NCBI GenBank assembly: GCA_958296345.1
Contig: CATQIJ010000013.1
Location: forward strand, 558,001 to 622,000
Direction of reading: 5' to 3'
Length of the DNA stretch: 64,000 bases
From: an uncultured Rhizobiaceae bacterium
GTDB lineage: Bacteria > Pseudomonadota > Alphaproteobacteria > Rhizobiales > Rhizobiaceae
The notes beneath the pieces were generated by a model. That model saw only the letters and a program-made list of their open reading frames with translations, did not search any database and was not told where the DNA came from. Below, piece by piece: positions 47,535 to 56,316 of the stretch. The position numbers and the translations under genes are program-made. Positions within the stretch are counted from its first letter, which is position 1. The number at the start of each line of letters is the position of its first letter.

Positions 47535-48410
47535 ATGAGTGATATGAATGTACCCTTTGTTAAAATGAACGGCCTTGGCAATCAAATTATTATTGCCGAT
47601 GTGCGAGAAACTGCGGTTAAAATTACGGAAAGTGCGGCGGTTGCGCTGGACGGTGTAAGTGAAACCAAGTTCGATCAGATCATGGAAATTCATAAAAGCA
47701 GCAACGAGCAGATTGATGCGGGCATTCGGATTTTAAACTCTGATGGTAGTGAAGCGGGCGCTTGTGGCAATGGTACGCGCTGTGTTGTTTCATGGTTGAA
47801 CAAAGAAACCTCAAAGGATTCTTTTACTTTTAAAACTAAAGCTGGAATTTTGACGGCTAAATATGAGAGTGACGCACTTATCACAATTGATATGGGTGTG
47901 CCAAAATTTGGTTGGGAAGACATTCCACTTGAAGAAGAGTTTTACGATACAACTGGTATTGAACTTCAAGTTGGCCCAATTGATGCACCCGTATTACATA
48001 CGCCTAGTGTTGCAAATGTTGGTAATCCACATTGTATATTTTGGGCGCCTGAAGATGTTTGGAGCTATGATTTAAAGCAGATTGGTTCATTACTTGAATT
48101 CCACCCTGTATTTGCAGATCGCGTGAATATTTCATTGGCTAATGTTGTAAGCCGTGACCACATAATTCTTCGTACCTGGGAACGTGGTGCTGGCATTACT
48201 GAGGCCTGTGGTTCTGCTGCATGTGCGGCGGCTGTTTGTGCAGTTCGAAAAGACCTAACGGATCGCAAAGTTAAAATTACTGTTCCGGGCGGCGATCTTC
48301 ATATTGAATGGACGGACGCCGGTCGTATTTTAATGACGGGTCCAGCAGAATATGAGTTTTCGGGTATGTTTAATCCGCTTACAGGCGAGTTTAGTGTTGA
48401 TGGTACCTAA
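47535..48410 (+). CDS. dapF: Diaminopimelate epimerase
   Basis: The 291-residue enzyme interconverts LL- and meso-diaminopimelate for lysine and peptidoglycan. Both catalytic cysteines are present, in ACGNGTRC and [10 protein letters not shown], with the N-terminal MNGLGNQI replacing the more usual GLGNDF. It ends in TAATG, overlapping mtaB by one base. No anomaly apart from the N-terminal variant, which I think occurs in related bacteria. Confidence 0.95.
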   Translation: MSDMNVPFVKMNGLGNQIIIADVRETAVKITESAAVALDGVSETKFDQIMEIHKSSNEQIDAGIRILNSDGSEAGACGNGTRCVVSWLNKETSKDSFTFKTKAGILTAKYESDALITIDMGVPKFGWEDIPLEEEFYDTTGIELQVGPIDAPVLHTPSVANVGNPHCIFWAPEDVWSYDLKQIGSLLEFHPVFADRVNISLANVVSRDHIILRTWERGAGITEACGSAACAAAVCAVRKDLTDRKVKITVPGGDLHIEWTDAGRILMTGPAEYEFSGMFNPLTGEFSVDGT

Positions 48411-49720
48411 TGGATTTTGAAGACGAAACAGGCGATGAAAATCTAAAAGTCCTGACCTTCGGGTGTAGGCTTAACGCTTATGAATCTGAGGTTATGTTAC
48501 GCAAGGCACGAGACGCGGGTTTGCAAGATTTAGATGGCGGTGCTGTTTTGGTAAATACCTGTGCTGTGACAGGCACTGCCGTTAAAAGTGCGCAGACTGC
48601 TATTCGTCGTGCAAGACGTGAAAATCCAAATGCTAGAATTATCGTCTCGGGATGTGCAGCCCAAACTGAAGCACAAACATTTGGGGATATGGGTGAAGTA
48701 GATCTTGTGATTGGTAATGAAGAAAAACTCCATTCTCAATCTTATAAAGCGTTGCCAGACTTTGGTGTGAATGACACGGAGAAGGTTCGCGTCAATGATA
48801 TTATGGCGGTGACTGAGACTGCACCGCACATGGTTGATTGTATTGGCGGTCAGACACGGGCTTTTGTTCAGGTTCAAAATGGTTGTGACCATCGCTGTAC
48901 GTTTTGCATTATTCCTTATGGCCGTGGTAATTCGCGCTCGGCTCCGATGGGTTCTGTTGTTGATCAGGTGAAAAAGCTGGTTGATAATGGCTATCTCGAA
49001 GTTGTGCTAACGGGTGTTGATACAACCTCTTATGGGGCTGATTTACCTGGTCGACCAACACTTGGGACGCTTGTCCAAAATACTTTAAAACAAGTACCGG
49101 AGCTTCCTCGCCTTAGACTTTCTTCAATTGACTCGATTGAGGTTGATGAGCCGTTGATGGAAGCGATTGTAAGCGAAACTCGTTTCATGCCGCATTTGCA
49201 TTTATCGTTGCAGCATGGCGATGATATGATTTTAAAGCGTATGAAGCGCAGGCATTTGCGCGATCATTCAATTGAGTTTTGTAATCATATTCGGGATATA
49301 CGGCCTGATATGGTTTTTGGCGCGGATATGATTGCTGGTTTTCCGACTGAAACAGATGAGATGTTTGCGAGCTCGATTTCTATCATTGATGAATGTGGTT
49401 TGGATTTTCTGCATGTTTTTCCATTTTCGCCGAGGCCAGAAACACCAGCTGCAAAAATGCCCCAGCTTGATCGCGGATTGATTAAGCAACGTGCAAGCAC
49501 CTTGCGGACTAAGGGGGAAGAAGCATTTCAAAAACATCTGAATAGTGTTTCAGGCATTCATTCTGTTTTGGTTGAGCATGGCGGACTTGGGCGAACACCG
49601 CAATTTACAACAGTTCAAACGGGTGACCTTCCACAGGGACAGATTGTTGATATGGCCATTTCAGGCCATAACGGGAAACATCTTATCGGCGAAGCGATTC
49701 GCGAACAAAAAATAGGTTAA
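48410..49720 (+). CDS. mtaB: tRNA t6A37 methylthiotransferase MtaB
   Basis: The 436-residue radical-SAM enzyme has the N-terminal UPF0004 domain (TFGCRLNAYESEVM, NTCAVTG, SGCAAQ) and the SAM cluster motif CDHRCTFCIIPYGRG. The C-terminal region resembles a TRAM domain. It adds methylthio to t6A37 in tRNA. The gene overlaps dapF and is 6 bp from ftsY, so dapF-mtaB-ftsY is a unit. Confidence 0.93.
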   Translation: MDFEDETGDENLKVLTFGCRLNAYESEVMLRKARDAGLQDLDGGAVLVNTCAVTGTAVKSAQTAIRRARRENPNARIIVSGCAAQTEAQTFGDMGEVDLVIGNEEKLHSQSYKALPDFGVNDTEKVRVNDIMAVTETAPHMVDCIGGQTRAFVQVQNGCDHRCTFCIIPYGRGNSRSAPMGSVVDQVKKLVDNGYLEVVLTGVDTTSYGADLPGRPTLGTLVQNTLKQVPELPRLRLSSIDSIEVDEPLMEAIVSETRFMPHLHLSLQHGDDMILKRMKRRHLRDHSIEFCNHIRDIRPDMVFGADMIAGFPTETDEMFASSISIIDECGLDFLHVFPFSPRPETPAAKMPQLDRGLIKQRASTLRTKGEEAFQKHLNSVSGIHSVLVEHGGLGRTPQFTTVQTGDLPQGQIVDMAISGHNGKHLIGEAIREQKIG

Positions 49721-49726
49721 TCAAAC

Positions 49727-51481
49727 GTGGTAGACGAAAAGAAACCTGGTCTTTTAAAGAGAATATTTTCCTTTGGTTTTGGTAAGAAAAAAGCTGAATC
49801 TGAAGTTGAAGATAATTTTGCTGCGGAAGCTGAAGCGGAGCGTATTGCAGCTGAAAAAGTTGAGCAAGAGCGACTTCAGGCAATTAAGCAGGCCGAAGAG
49901 GATGCGCTTGAAGCCTCACGTTTAGCCAATGAAAAAGCGGAAGCTGAGAGCAAAGCTAAAGAAGCCGAGCGAGTTGCTGCGGAAGAGGTTAAAGCTGCCG
50001 AGAAAGAAAGACTTGAAAAAGAAGCAGAGGCTAAGCGCATTGCTGAGGAAGAGGCTTCGCGTTTAGAAATTGAAAGACTTGAAGCAGAGCGCATTAAAGC
50101 TGAGGAGTTAGCTGTTGAACAAAAAGCTGCAGAGGAAAAATTAGAGCAAGCAAAGCTTGCTGCTGAAAAAGCAGATGCGGAAAATGCGGCGCGTCTTGAA
50201 TTGGAAGCTGCAAGAGAAGTAGAGAGGCTAGAAGCTGAACGCGAAGCGGTAGCCCTTCAAAAAGCTCAAGATGAGGCCACTGAAAAGACAAGGCAAGAAG
50301 CGCTAGCTATTCAAGCTGCAGAAGAAGAGCGCTTGGAGGCTGAGAAAGCTGAAATAGGACGCGTTGAAGCTGAACAATTGGCTGCGGAAGTAACTGCTCA
50401 GGCTGAGGCGGAAAAATTAGCTACAGAGCAACAAGCTCAGGAAGAAGCGGAAGAGGCTCTTCTTCGACAAGCACAAGATGATGAGGGCTCTGAGTTTGAA
50501 GAGACAGGGGTTGAGGAGCTAGTTTCTGAACCTGATGAAGATGAAGAACCAGAGGGAGAACGTAAGGTTGGTTGGTTTAAGCGTCTTACAAAAGGTTTAG
50601 CTCGTTCATCTAATGCTTTAACTGAAAATATTACTTCGGTTTTCACCAAGAAAAAGCTGGATGAAGACACGCTTCAAGAACTTGAAGATATTCTTATTCA
50701 AGCTGACCTTGGTGTTGAAACTGCTATGAACATTACGGACACGCTTGCCTCACAGCGTATGGGCAAGGATGTAACGGATGAAGAAGTGCGCCAGATTATG
50801 GCGGATGAGATTGAGAAGGTTTTAGAGCCTGTTGCACAGCCGCTTGAACTTGATTTAGACCATCAACCACATGTGATTTTGGTGGTGGGTGTAAATGGTT
50901 CTGGTAAGACAACAACCATCGGCAAAATTTCTCAAAAGCTTTATAATGCTGGTTTTTCTACTTTGCTGGTGGCAGGTGATACATTCCGTGCAGCCGCTGT
51001 TGAGCAATTGCATATTTGGGGTGATCGGACGCAGGCGCCTGTGATGTCTCGCCCGAATGGTTCTGATGCGGCAGGCTTAGCGTTTGATGCGTATTCGGAA
51101 GCGGTCGAACAAAAGCGCGATGTAATGTTAATGGACACCGCTGGTCGTTTGCAGAACAAAAAAGAATTGATGGATGAGCTTGAAAAAATCATTCGTGTTT
51201 TGAAGAAACAAGATGAAACTGCACCCCATACGGTTTTGCTGACGCTGGATGCGACTACAGGGCAAAATGCACTTAATCAGGTTGAGATTTTTAAGGATGT
51301 TGCAGGCGTAAATGGTTTGGTACTGACAAAATTAGATGGTACGGCTCGCGGCGGGATACTTGTTTTCATCTCCGCGAAGCATAAGTTACCTGTATATTTC
51401 ATTGGCGTTGGTGAGCAGGTTGAAGATCTTGAGCCATTTGAAGCTGATGTATTCGCAAAAGCAATCGCAGGAATTGAGTAG
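49727..51481 (+). CDS. ftsY: SRP receptor FtsY with long acidic coiled-coil N-domain
   Basis: The 584-residue protein starts at GTG (49727) with a basic stretch (LLKRIFSFGFGKKKAE) that may bind membrane. Residues 30-265 are an Ala/Glu/Lys coiled-coil, much longer than the acidic region of most FtsY proteins. The NG domain follows with GVNGSGKTTTIGK, DTAGRLQNKKELM and TKLDGTARGGIL. It docks Ffh-ribosome complexes at the membrane. The coiled coil has many imperfect A-E-K repeats. Confidence 0.95.
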   Translation: MVDEKKPGLLKRIFSFGFGKKKAESEVEDNFAAEAEAERIAAEKVEQERLQAIKQAEEDALEASRLANEKAEAESKAKEAERVAAEEVKAAEKERLEKEAEAKRIAEEEASRLEIERLEAERIKAEELAVEQKAAEEKLEQAKLAAEKADAENAARLELEAAREVERLEAEREAVALQKAQDEATEKTRQEALAIQAAEEERLEAEKAEIGRVEAEQLAAEVTAQAEAEKLATEQQAQEEAEEALLRQAQDDEGSEFEETGVEELVSEPDEDEEPEGERKVGWFKRLTKGLARSSNALTENITSVFTKKKLDEDTLQELEDILIQADLGVETAMNITDTLASQRMGKDVTDEEVRQIMADEIEKVLEPVAQPLELDLDHQPHVILVVGVNGSGKTTTIGKISQKLYNAGFSTLLVAGDTFRAAAVEQLHIWGDRTQAPVMSRPNGSDAAGLAFDAYSEAVEQKRDVMLMDTAGRLQNKKELMDELEKIIRVLKKQDETAPHTVLLTLDATTGQNALNQVEIFKDVAGVNGLVLTKLDGTARGGILVFISAKHKLPVYFIGVGEQVEDLEPFEADVFAKAIAGIE

Positions 51482-51539
51482 TACAGCCCAAAAAGTGGTA
51501 GTCGGTTTTTGGGATAAGCTGTGCGATAAGGAAAAAGTA

Positions 51540-52175
51540 ATGAGTGAAATGCAAACTGAACGTAAACCTTTGGGCCAATGGCAAAAGCTTGCTTTAGAGG
51601 TTGGCCCGATTGTGGTTTTCATTCTTGCTAATAAATATGGGGACCGGCTTGCGGAAAACTGCCCAGCCTTAGCAGCGCTTGGCGGTAAAATTTTTATTGC
51701 TACGGCTTTTTTTATGGTTGCAATGACCATTTCTCTTGCGCTGACTTGGATTTTTGAACGCCGTATCGCGATCATGCCGCTTGTTACATTTGTGATGGTG
51801 GTAATTTTTGGCGGGCTGACGCTTTATTTACAAGATGAGTGGTTTATCAAGGTAAAGCCAACGATTATTAATTGTATGTTCGGTTCAACGATATTGGGCA
51901 TGTTATATTTCTTTAAATATCCGGTCATGAAAGTATTGTTTGATGGCCCATTCAAGCTGGATGATATCGGTTGGAGAAAATTATCCTATCGTTGGGGTTG
52001 TTTCTTCTTCGTCCTTGCGCTGGTTAACGAAATCGTATGGCGAAATTTCTCAACGGATTTCTGGGTGAATTTCAAACTCTACGGCACCATGCCTATTACG
52101 TTTGCCTTCATGATGTTCCAAATGCCAGTGCTGAAACAGCACGGGTTGGAGCAGGATGAAGATGCAGATGGGTAA
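51540..52175 (+). CDS. yciB: Inner-membrane-spanning protein YciB (septation protein A)
   Basis: The 211-residue protein starts at the ATG at 51540, with AAGGA nine bases earlier; the track start lies inside ftsY. It has five to six hydrophobic spans and the family segments PIVVFILANKYGD and DDIGWRKLSYRWGCFFF with NEIVWRNFSTDFWVNFK. YciB contributes to cell-envelope integrity and division. It is 58 bp after ftsY on the same strand. Confidence 0.92.
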   Translation: MSEMQTERKPLGQWQKLALEVGPIVVFILANKYGDRLAENCPALAALGGKIFIATAFFMVAMTISLALTWIFERRIAIMPLVTFVMVVIFGGLTLYLQDEWFIKVKPTIINCMFGSTILGMLYFFKYPVMKVLFDGPFKLDDIGWRKLSYRWGCFFFVLALVNEIVWRNFSTDFWVNFKLYGTMPITFAFMMFQMPVLKQHGLEQDEDADG

Positions 52176-52270
52176 GTGGTTTGGTTGCTTGTGACTCACT
52201 GTGGACATTCAATTAATCTTCGACATGAATCTGCTAATGGTATAAAGTTACCTTACTTTCATCAATTGCT

Positions 52271-52582
52271 ATGCAATGCATAGCTAATATTATGCACGAA
52301 TTCATTCAAATTACCCGACACCGATATGAAGAGCCTTACGCAATAAACCTTGTAATACTAGCTAGCAATGGCATGACAAGTGGTGGACTAGAACTACATA
52401 TAAATCCAGATCGGATTTTAGAACTAGGCCAAGGCTTAATTGACTTTCCAGGCAACCAAACATCACGCTATCTTTTCCAGTATGGCTCTGAATATCCCGA
52501 AGATCGATTTGCTTGTTATTTTCGACTTCATGCTTATGCATTGAATAGCTTGGAAAGTTATTTGTTGAGTTTAGTGAATTAA
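52271..52582 (+). CDS. Hypothetical protein
   Basis: The 103-residue protein is acidic, without signal peptide or membrane span. The piece RHRYEEPYAINLVILASNGM, then GGLELHINPD and YGSEYPEDRFACYFRLHAY, reads like a small compact cytoplasmic domain, of the kind found in orphan or immunity-like proteins, but I cannot name a family. Start is uncertain: an ATG at 52292 (MHEFIQITRH) fits the folded part as well as 52271, and neither has a clear ribosome site. It stands alone between yciB and a broken NUDIX gene. Confidence 0.5.
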   Translation: MQCIANIMHEFIQITRHRYEEPYAINLVILASNGMTSGGLELHINPDRILELGQGLIDFPGNQTSRYLFQYGSEYPEDRFACYFRLHAYALNSLESYLLSLVN

Positions 52583-52769
52583 AACACAGAAGAATATATT
52601 GGAGTTCTACAGAAAGTATAATTGATAATGGCGTATTACCACGAAATAAAAAAAATCAAGATAACATAAGAGCGGCGTTAACCGCAGTACATAACACTAG
52701 CTCAAGTCTAATTTCTACTTCCCTCACGAGACGAGATAAATAATACAATGTCCGTTTCATGGCACAAAG

Positions 52770-53311
52770 CTACCCCTTACAAATCAGCAACCTGTCCTGC
52801 AGGGTTTTCAACGGTTCCTTTGCCTCTTCTGCTTCCACTTGACGGTCATGTTCTAGTGCCCAATGAACCGTCGGAAACGCTATGTCTTTCCATGGTATTT
52901 CGTCCCAGCTGAAGAGTTCTACTTCTATGCTTTCTTAGCCAGCGGAAAAATCTGGGCTGTTCATGGTTGCGCGGTAGATGAGTTGGACTTGGCTTAGGCG
53001 TTCTACGGTGTAAACGGCTAGAAGTCCGCTTAGGTGCAAATCTGCATTGGCTTCTTCCATGGCTTCTCGTTTTGCGCCTTGTTGCGGGTTTTCACCTAGT
53101 TCCATATAATCGGCGGGAATGGTCCAATAGCCTTTGCGTGGTTCAATGGCTCGTTTGCAGAGGAGGATTTTGCCTTCGTGGCGAACGACTGAACCGACGA
53201 CTATTTTTGGATTTTCGTAATTTATAAACTCGCAATGGTCGCAGATATCTCTGCCGTGCGTATCGCCAGCTGGGGTGCGTTTAGAAAATGAAGGTTTTAA
53301 AAATCATTCAT
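52770..53311 (-). pseudogene. NUDIX hydrolase with frameshift and in-frame TAA
   Basis: Not in the ORF track. On the minus strand the ATG at 53309-53311 gives MNDF and, after adding one base, LKPSFSKRTPAGDTHGRD, then a zinc-ribbon-like CDHCEFINYENP, then IVVGSVVRHEGKILLCKRAI and a NUDIX box ELGENPQQGAKREAMEEANA. TAA at 52935-52937 interrupts the frame after DFSAG; it continues ESIEVELFSWDEIPWKDIAF to a TAG at 52770-52772. The protein would be about 180 residues, a typical zinc-ribbon NUDIX hydrolase acting on nucleotide derivatives. With both a nonsense codon and an indel it is likely non-functional unless the sequence is wrong. Confidence 0.75.
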
Positions 53312-53316
53312 AAGAG

Positions 53317-53901
53317 TTAATTAGAGTTTTGAATCGCATCTTCAATAATAGGCATTAGGCTTTCTGATAGATCTCTTGGGTTCACAGGCCCTACATGTTT
53401 GAAAATAATTTTGCCTTCATGGTTGACGATGAAGGTTTCTGGAATACCGTAAACACCCCATTCAATTGATGCGCGACCAGAACGATCTACGCCAACTACG
53501 TCGTAGGGATTGCCAAGCTCGCTTAAAAACTCAAGTGCGTTTTTGTTGCCGTCTTTATGATTGATGCCTACCATTTGTAGGCGCTTATCTTTGGCTAGCT
53601 TTAATATTTGGGGATGCTCTTGTCTACATGGAACACACCAAGAAGCGAATACGTTGACGATAGAGGTTTTGTCCTTAAACATATCCTGCGTCATGCCTGG
53701 AATTTGAATGTTATCTTGGATTAATCCTTTAAGCGGGGGCACACCTAGGTTAGGGGCAGGCTTGTCCAATAGTGCGGAGGGGAGTGCAGATACATTACGT
53801 CCTTCAGTTGAGAGTAAAGAGTAACTTGCGCCCGCAATACCAAGAAAAATAAACAACGGTAGGATTGAAGTCCATATGTGATTTTTTGGTTTATCATCCA
53901 T
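53317..53901 (-). CDS. ccmG: Thiol:disulfide oxidoreductase CcmG (DsbE)
   Basis: The 194-residue membrane-anchored thioredoxin has an N-terminal anchor (WTSILPLFIFLGIAGASYSL) and the active site ASWCVPCRQEHP; GVYGIPETFIVNHEG contains the cis-proline. It reduces apocytochrome c or CcmH before heme attachment. The ATG at 53899-53901 (MDDKPKNHIW) is preferred, overlapping ccmD by 8 bp. It is last in ccmABCDG. Confidence 0.92.
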   Translation of the reverse strand: MDDKPKNHIWTSILPLFIFLGIAGASYSLLSTEGRNVSALPSALLDKPAPNLGVPPLKGLIQDNIQIPGMTQDMFKDKTSIVNVFASWCVPCRQEHPQILKLAKDKRLQMVGINHKDGNKNALEFLSELGNPYDVVGVDRSGRASIEWGVYGIPETFIVNHEGKIIFKHVGPVNPRDLSESLMPIIEDAIQNSN

Positions 53902-54055
53902 TGTCAGCTCTACGTTTAATGCCAGATTCCTCAAGACGCTTTAATTCTGCCTTACGCAATTTGTGTTGCGCGATGATGTAGATTGTCATGCCAACAATAG
54001 CCACGAAACTAATGATGTAAGAAGGGATGATGAAGCTTGCGTGTTCACCAAACAT
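53894..54055 (-). CDS. ccmD: Heme exporter protein CcmD
   Basis: Too short for the ORF track. The 53-residue frame MFGEHASFIIPSYIISFVAI has one membrane helix followed by a basic tail (QHKLRKAELKRLEESGIKRR), the CcmD pattern. It overlaps ccmC by one base (TAATG) and ccmG by 8 bp. CcmD helps release holo-CcmE from CcmABC. Confidence 0.88.
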   Translation of the reverse strand: MFGEHASFIIPSYIISFVAIVGMTIYIIAQHKLRKAELKRLEESGIKRRADNG

Positions 54056-54819
54056 TATGCGGCTCCCTTACTTGACTGTTTGCGTGCTGCTTGCATTTTC
54101 ATTGTGCGAATTCTGCGGCTAAGGATTTCATTGCGCATGGCCATCATATGAAGCGTGAAGAAAATCGCTGTATAGGCCAATGCCATGATAAGGAGCGGAT
54201 ATAAAAATTCTGCGCTCATTGCTGGACGGTCAAAACGTGAAACGCTTGCAGGTTGGTGAAGCGTATTCCACCAATCAACTGAGAACTTAATAATAGGCAA
54301 AAGAGGCGCACCAGTTAATGTCATCACCGCTAAAGGAAGCGCTGCTTCTGAAGGTTCATCAAATGCTTTTGAAAGGGCAATTAGACCTAGATAAATAATG
54401 AGAAGTACAAGCACAGAGGTCATACGCGCATCCCATTCCCACCAAGTACCCCACATCGGCTTTCCCCAAAGTGAGCCTGTTGCAAGGGCAAGGATTGTAA
54501 ACATTGCTCCCAAAGGGGCAGCGGATCTTAGCGATACATTAGCAAGTGGGTGACGCCAGACGATGGTGCCGATGGCAGAGGCGCTCATGACTGCATAGCT
54601 CATCATTGCAAGCCAAGCGGCTGGTACGTGGATGAACATGATGAGCACTGTATAGCCCTGTTGATAATCTTCGGGCGCGTTGAATGACATCCAAAGGCCA
54701 ACTGCTAGAAGTGCAAACGTAATTATAGCAAGCACAGGAATTGCTTTACTAGCAAAAGTATTAAAGCGGGTTGGGTTTGCAAAAGCCCATATGGATGGTT
54801 TGATCGTTTCAGTAGTCAT
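54055..54819 (-). CDS. ccmC: Heme exporter protein CcmC
   Basis: The 254-residue protein has six helices with the WWD-type heme-handling segment WGKPMWGTWWEWDARMTS and conserved histidines (IHVPAAW, LHQPAS). It transfers heme to CcmE in the cytochrome c maturation pathway. It overlaps ccmD and follows ccmB by 32 bp. Confidence 0.95.
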   Translation of the reverse strand: MTTETIKPSIWAFANPTRFNTFASKAIPVLAIITFALLAVGLWMSFNAPEDYQQGYTVLIMFIHVPAAWLAMMSYAVMSASAIGTIVWRHPLANVSLRSAAPLGAMFTILALATGSLWGKPMWGTWWEWDARMTSVLVLLIIYLGLIALSKAFDEPSEAALPLAVMTLTGAPLLPIIKFSVDWWNTLHQPASVSRFDRPAMSAEFLYPLLIMALAYTAIFFTLHMMAMRNEILSRRIRTMKMQAARKQSSKGAA

Positions 54820-54851
54820 AGAGCGTATCTAAACTTTCGATGGTTCAAGTT

Positions 54852-55511
54852 TTAGTCGGCAGAATGCCGCAGCATGATGCTTGCCGCAAGAGGACCTAGC
54901 ACAGATGTGAAAAGAGTTATGGCACAAACAAAAAGAAATGGCGCCGTGAAAGGTGCAGGATCTTCCAGTGCGCCAGTTATTGCAGCGACACCAAAAATCA
55001 AGATTGGAATAACAAGCGGCAAGACAAGAACTGAGATTAACATGCTACCGCGTGGAAGTTTAACGGAGACTGCAGCACCCACAGCGCCGATAAAGGATAT
55101 TGCTGGCGTTCCTGCTAGTAGTGTTATCATGGTTGCACCAATTCCAAGTGGTGAGAGGTTGAGCATGATACCAAACATGGGTGTGGCAACGACTAGAGGT
55201 AGGCCAGTCATGGTCCAATGCGCCAGTGCTTTTATAAAAATAGTAATTGCAAGTGGGTGCGGTTGCATAACAAGTAGATCAAGCGATCCATCTTCACGCT
55301 CTTGCGCAAATAGTTTGTCGAGACCGAGTAGACTTGCAAGAAGTGCACCTATCCAAAGGATTGCAGGGGCTAGGTGAGACAATAGTTTTGTGTCTGGCCC
55401 AACGGCAAATGGGAAAACGCTAACAACTGCTAGAAAAAATAAAACGCCTGTTAATGCACCACCACCTGCTCGGATGCTTAGGAGGATTTCGCGTTTTAGG
55501 AGGGCTAGCAT
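54852..55511 (-). CDS. ccmB: Heme exporter protein CcmB
   Basis: The 219-residue permease has six hydrophobic helices and the CcmB features FAQEREDGSLDLLVMQPHPL and LPLVIPILIFG. It forms the CcmAB ABC module that releases holo-CcmE. It overlaps ccmA by one base. Confidence 0.94.
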   Translation of the reverse strand: MLALLKREILLSIRAGGGALTGVLFFLAVVSVFPFAVGPDTKLLSHLAPAILWIGALLASLLGLDKLFAQEREDGSLDLLVMQPHPLAITIFIKALAHWTMTGLPLVVATPMFGIMLNLSPLGIGATMITLLAGTPAISFIGAVGAAVSVKLPRGSMLISVLVLPLVIPILIFGVAAITGALEDPAPFTAPFLFVCAITLFTSVLGPLAASIMLRHSAD

Positions 55512-56125
55512 TAATTGGATGCCTTAATCTCTAGTGTTCTTTCAGTTTCAATACCCAAGGGTAAATGTGTTGCAGCAATTAAAATTCCGCCACCTTCACA
55601 AAAGTTTTTACAAAGTTCCGTAAACATTTTGACCGATTGCGCATCCAGCCCAGCCGTGGGTTCATCCAATATCCATATGGGTCTGTCGGAAACCAAAAGC
55701 CTTGCAATTGAAACGCGTCGTTTCATACCCGCTGATAAATAGCTGAATGGCAGGTCGATTGTATGCGCGAGATCAACTTCATCTAGCGCTTCTTCAATGC
55801 TGAGATCGGGTTCGCCACAAAACTTTTGCCAGAAATCTAAATTTTCTCTAACGGTAAGTGCTGGCTTCATGCCATTTTGATGACCAAGGTAATGACAATA
55901 TTCGCGGACCTCACCTTCAAATTGTTTGCCAGTTTCATCGAGCAACCGGATCGAGCCATCGTTTAAGGGCATAAGCCCAGCAATTCCGCGCAGGGTTGTG
56001 GATTTACCAGAACCATTTTCACCCGTCACAATAAGAGCTTCCCCTGCTGATAGCTCAAACGAGATATTAGAGACGATTTCTTGGCTAGCGCGGTTTAGGT
56101 TCAGTTTTTCAATAATTAATTTCAT
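55511..56125 (-). CDS. ccmA: Heme exporter ATP-binding protein CcmA
   Basis: The 204-residue ABC ATPase carries [18 protein letters not shown] as signature and WILDEPTAGLD as Walker B. The preferred start is the ATG about 57 bases inside the track ORF (MKLIIEKLNLNRAS), since the earlier TTG adds residues not found in the family. It opens the ccmABCDG cluster and is divergent from acnA. Confidence 0.93.
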   Translation of the reverse strand: MKLIIEKLNLNRASQEIVSNISFELSAGEALIVTGENGSGKSTTLRGIAGLMPLNDGSIRLLDETGKQFEGEVREYCHYLGHQNGMKPALTVRENLDFWQKFCGEPDLSIEEALDEVDLAHTIDLPFSYLSAGMKRRVSIARLLVSDRPIWILDEPTAGLDAQSVKMFTELCKNFCEGGGILIAATHLPLGIETERTLEIKASN

Positions 56126-56316
56126 AAGGTTGGTTCTAGCGAGATTATGGTCAGTAGAAAACCCTTGAATTATTACAATCAACGTTAGTCTTATACTTTT
56201 GAGCTCAATGGCCTATTCACAATTTATATATATGGATTTATAATGAACTGATGAGTGTGGCGCATCTTTATGATGCTGCCCTTATAATTTTTCACAAACT
56301 TCAAGAAAGACGCTTT

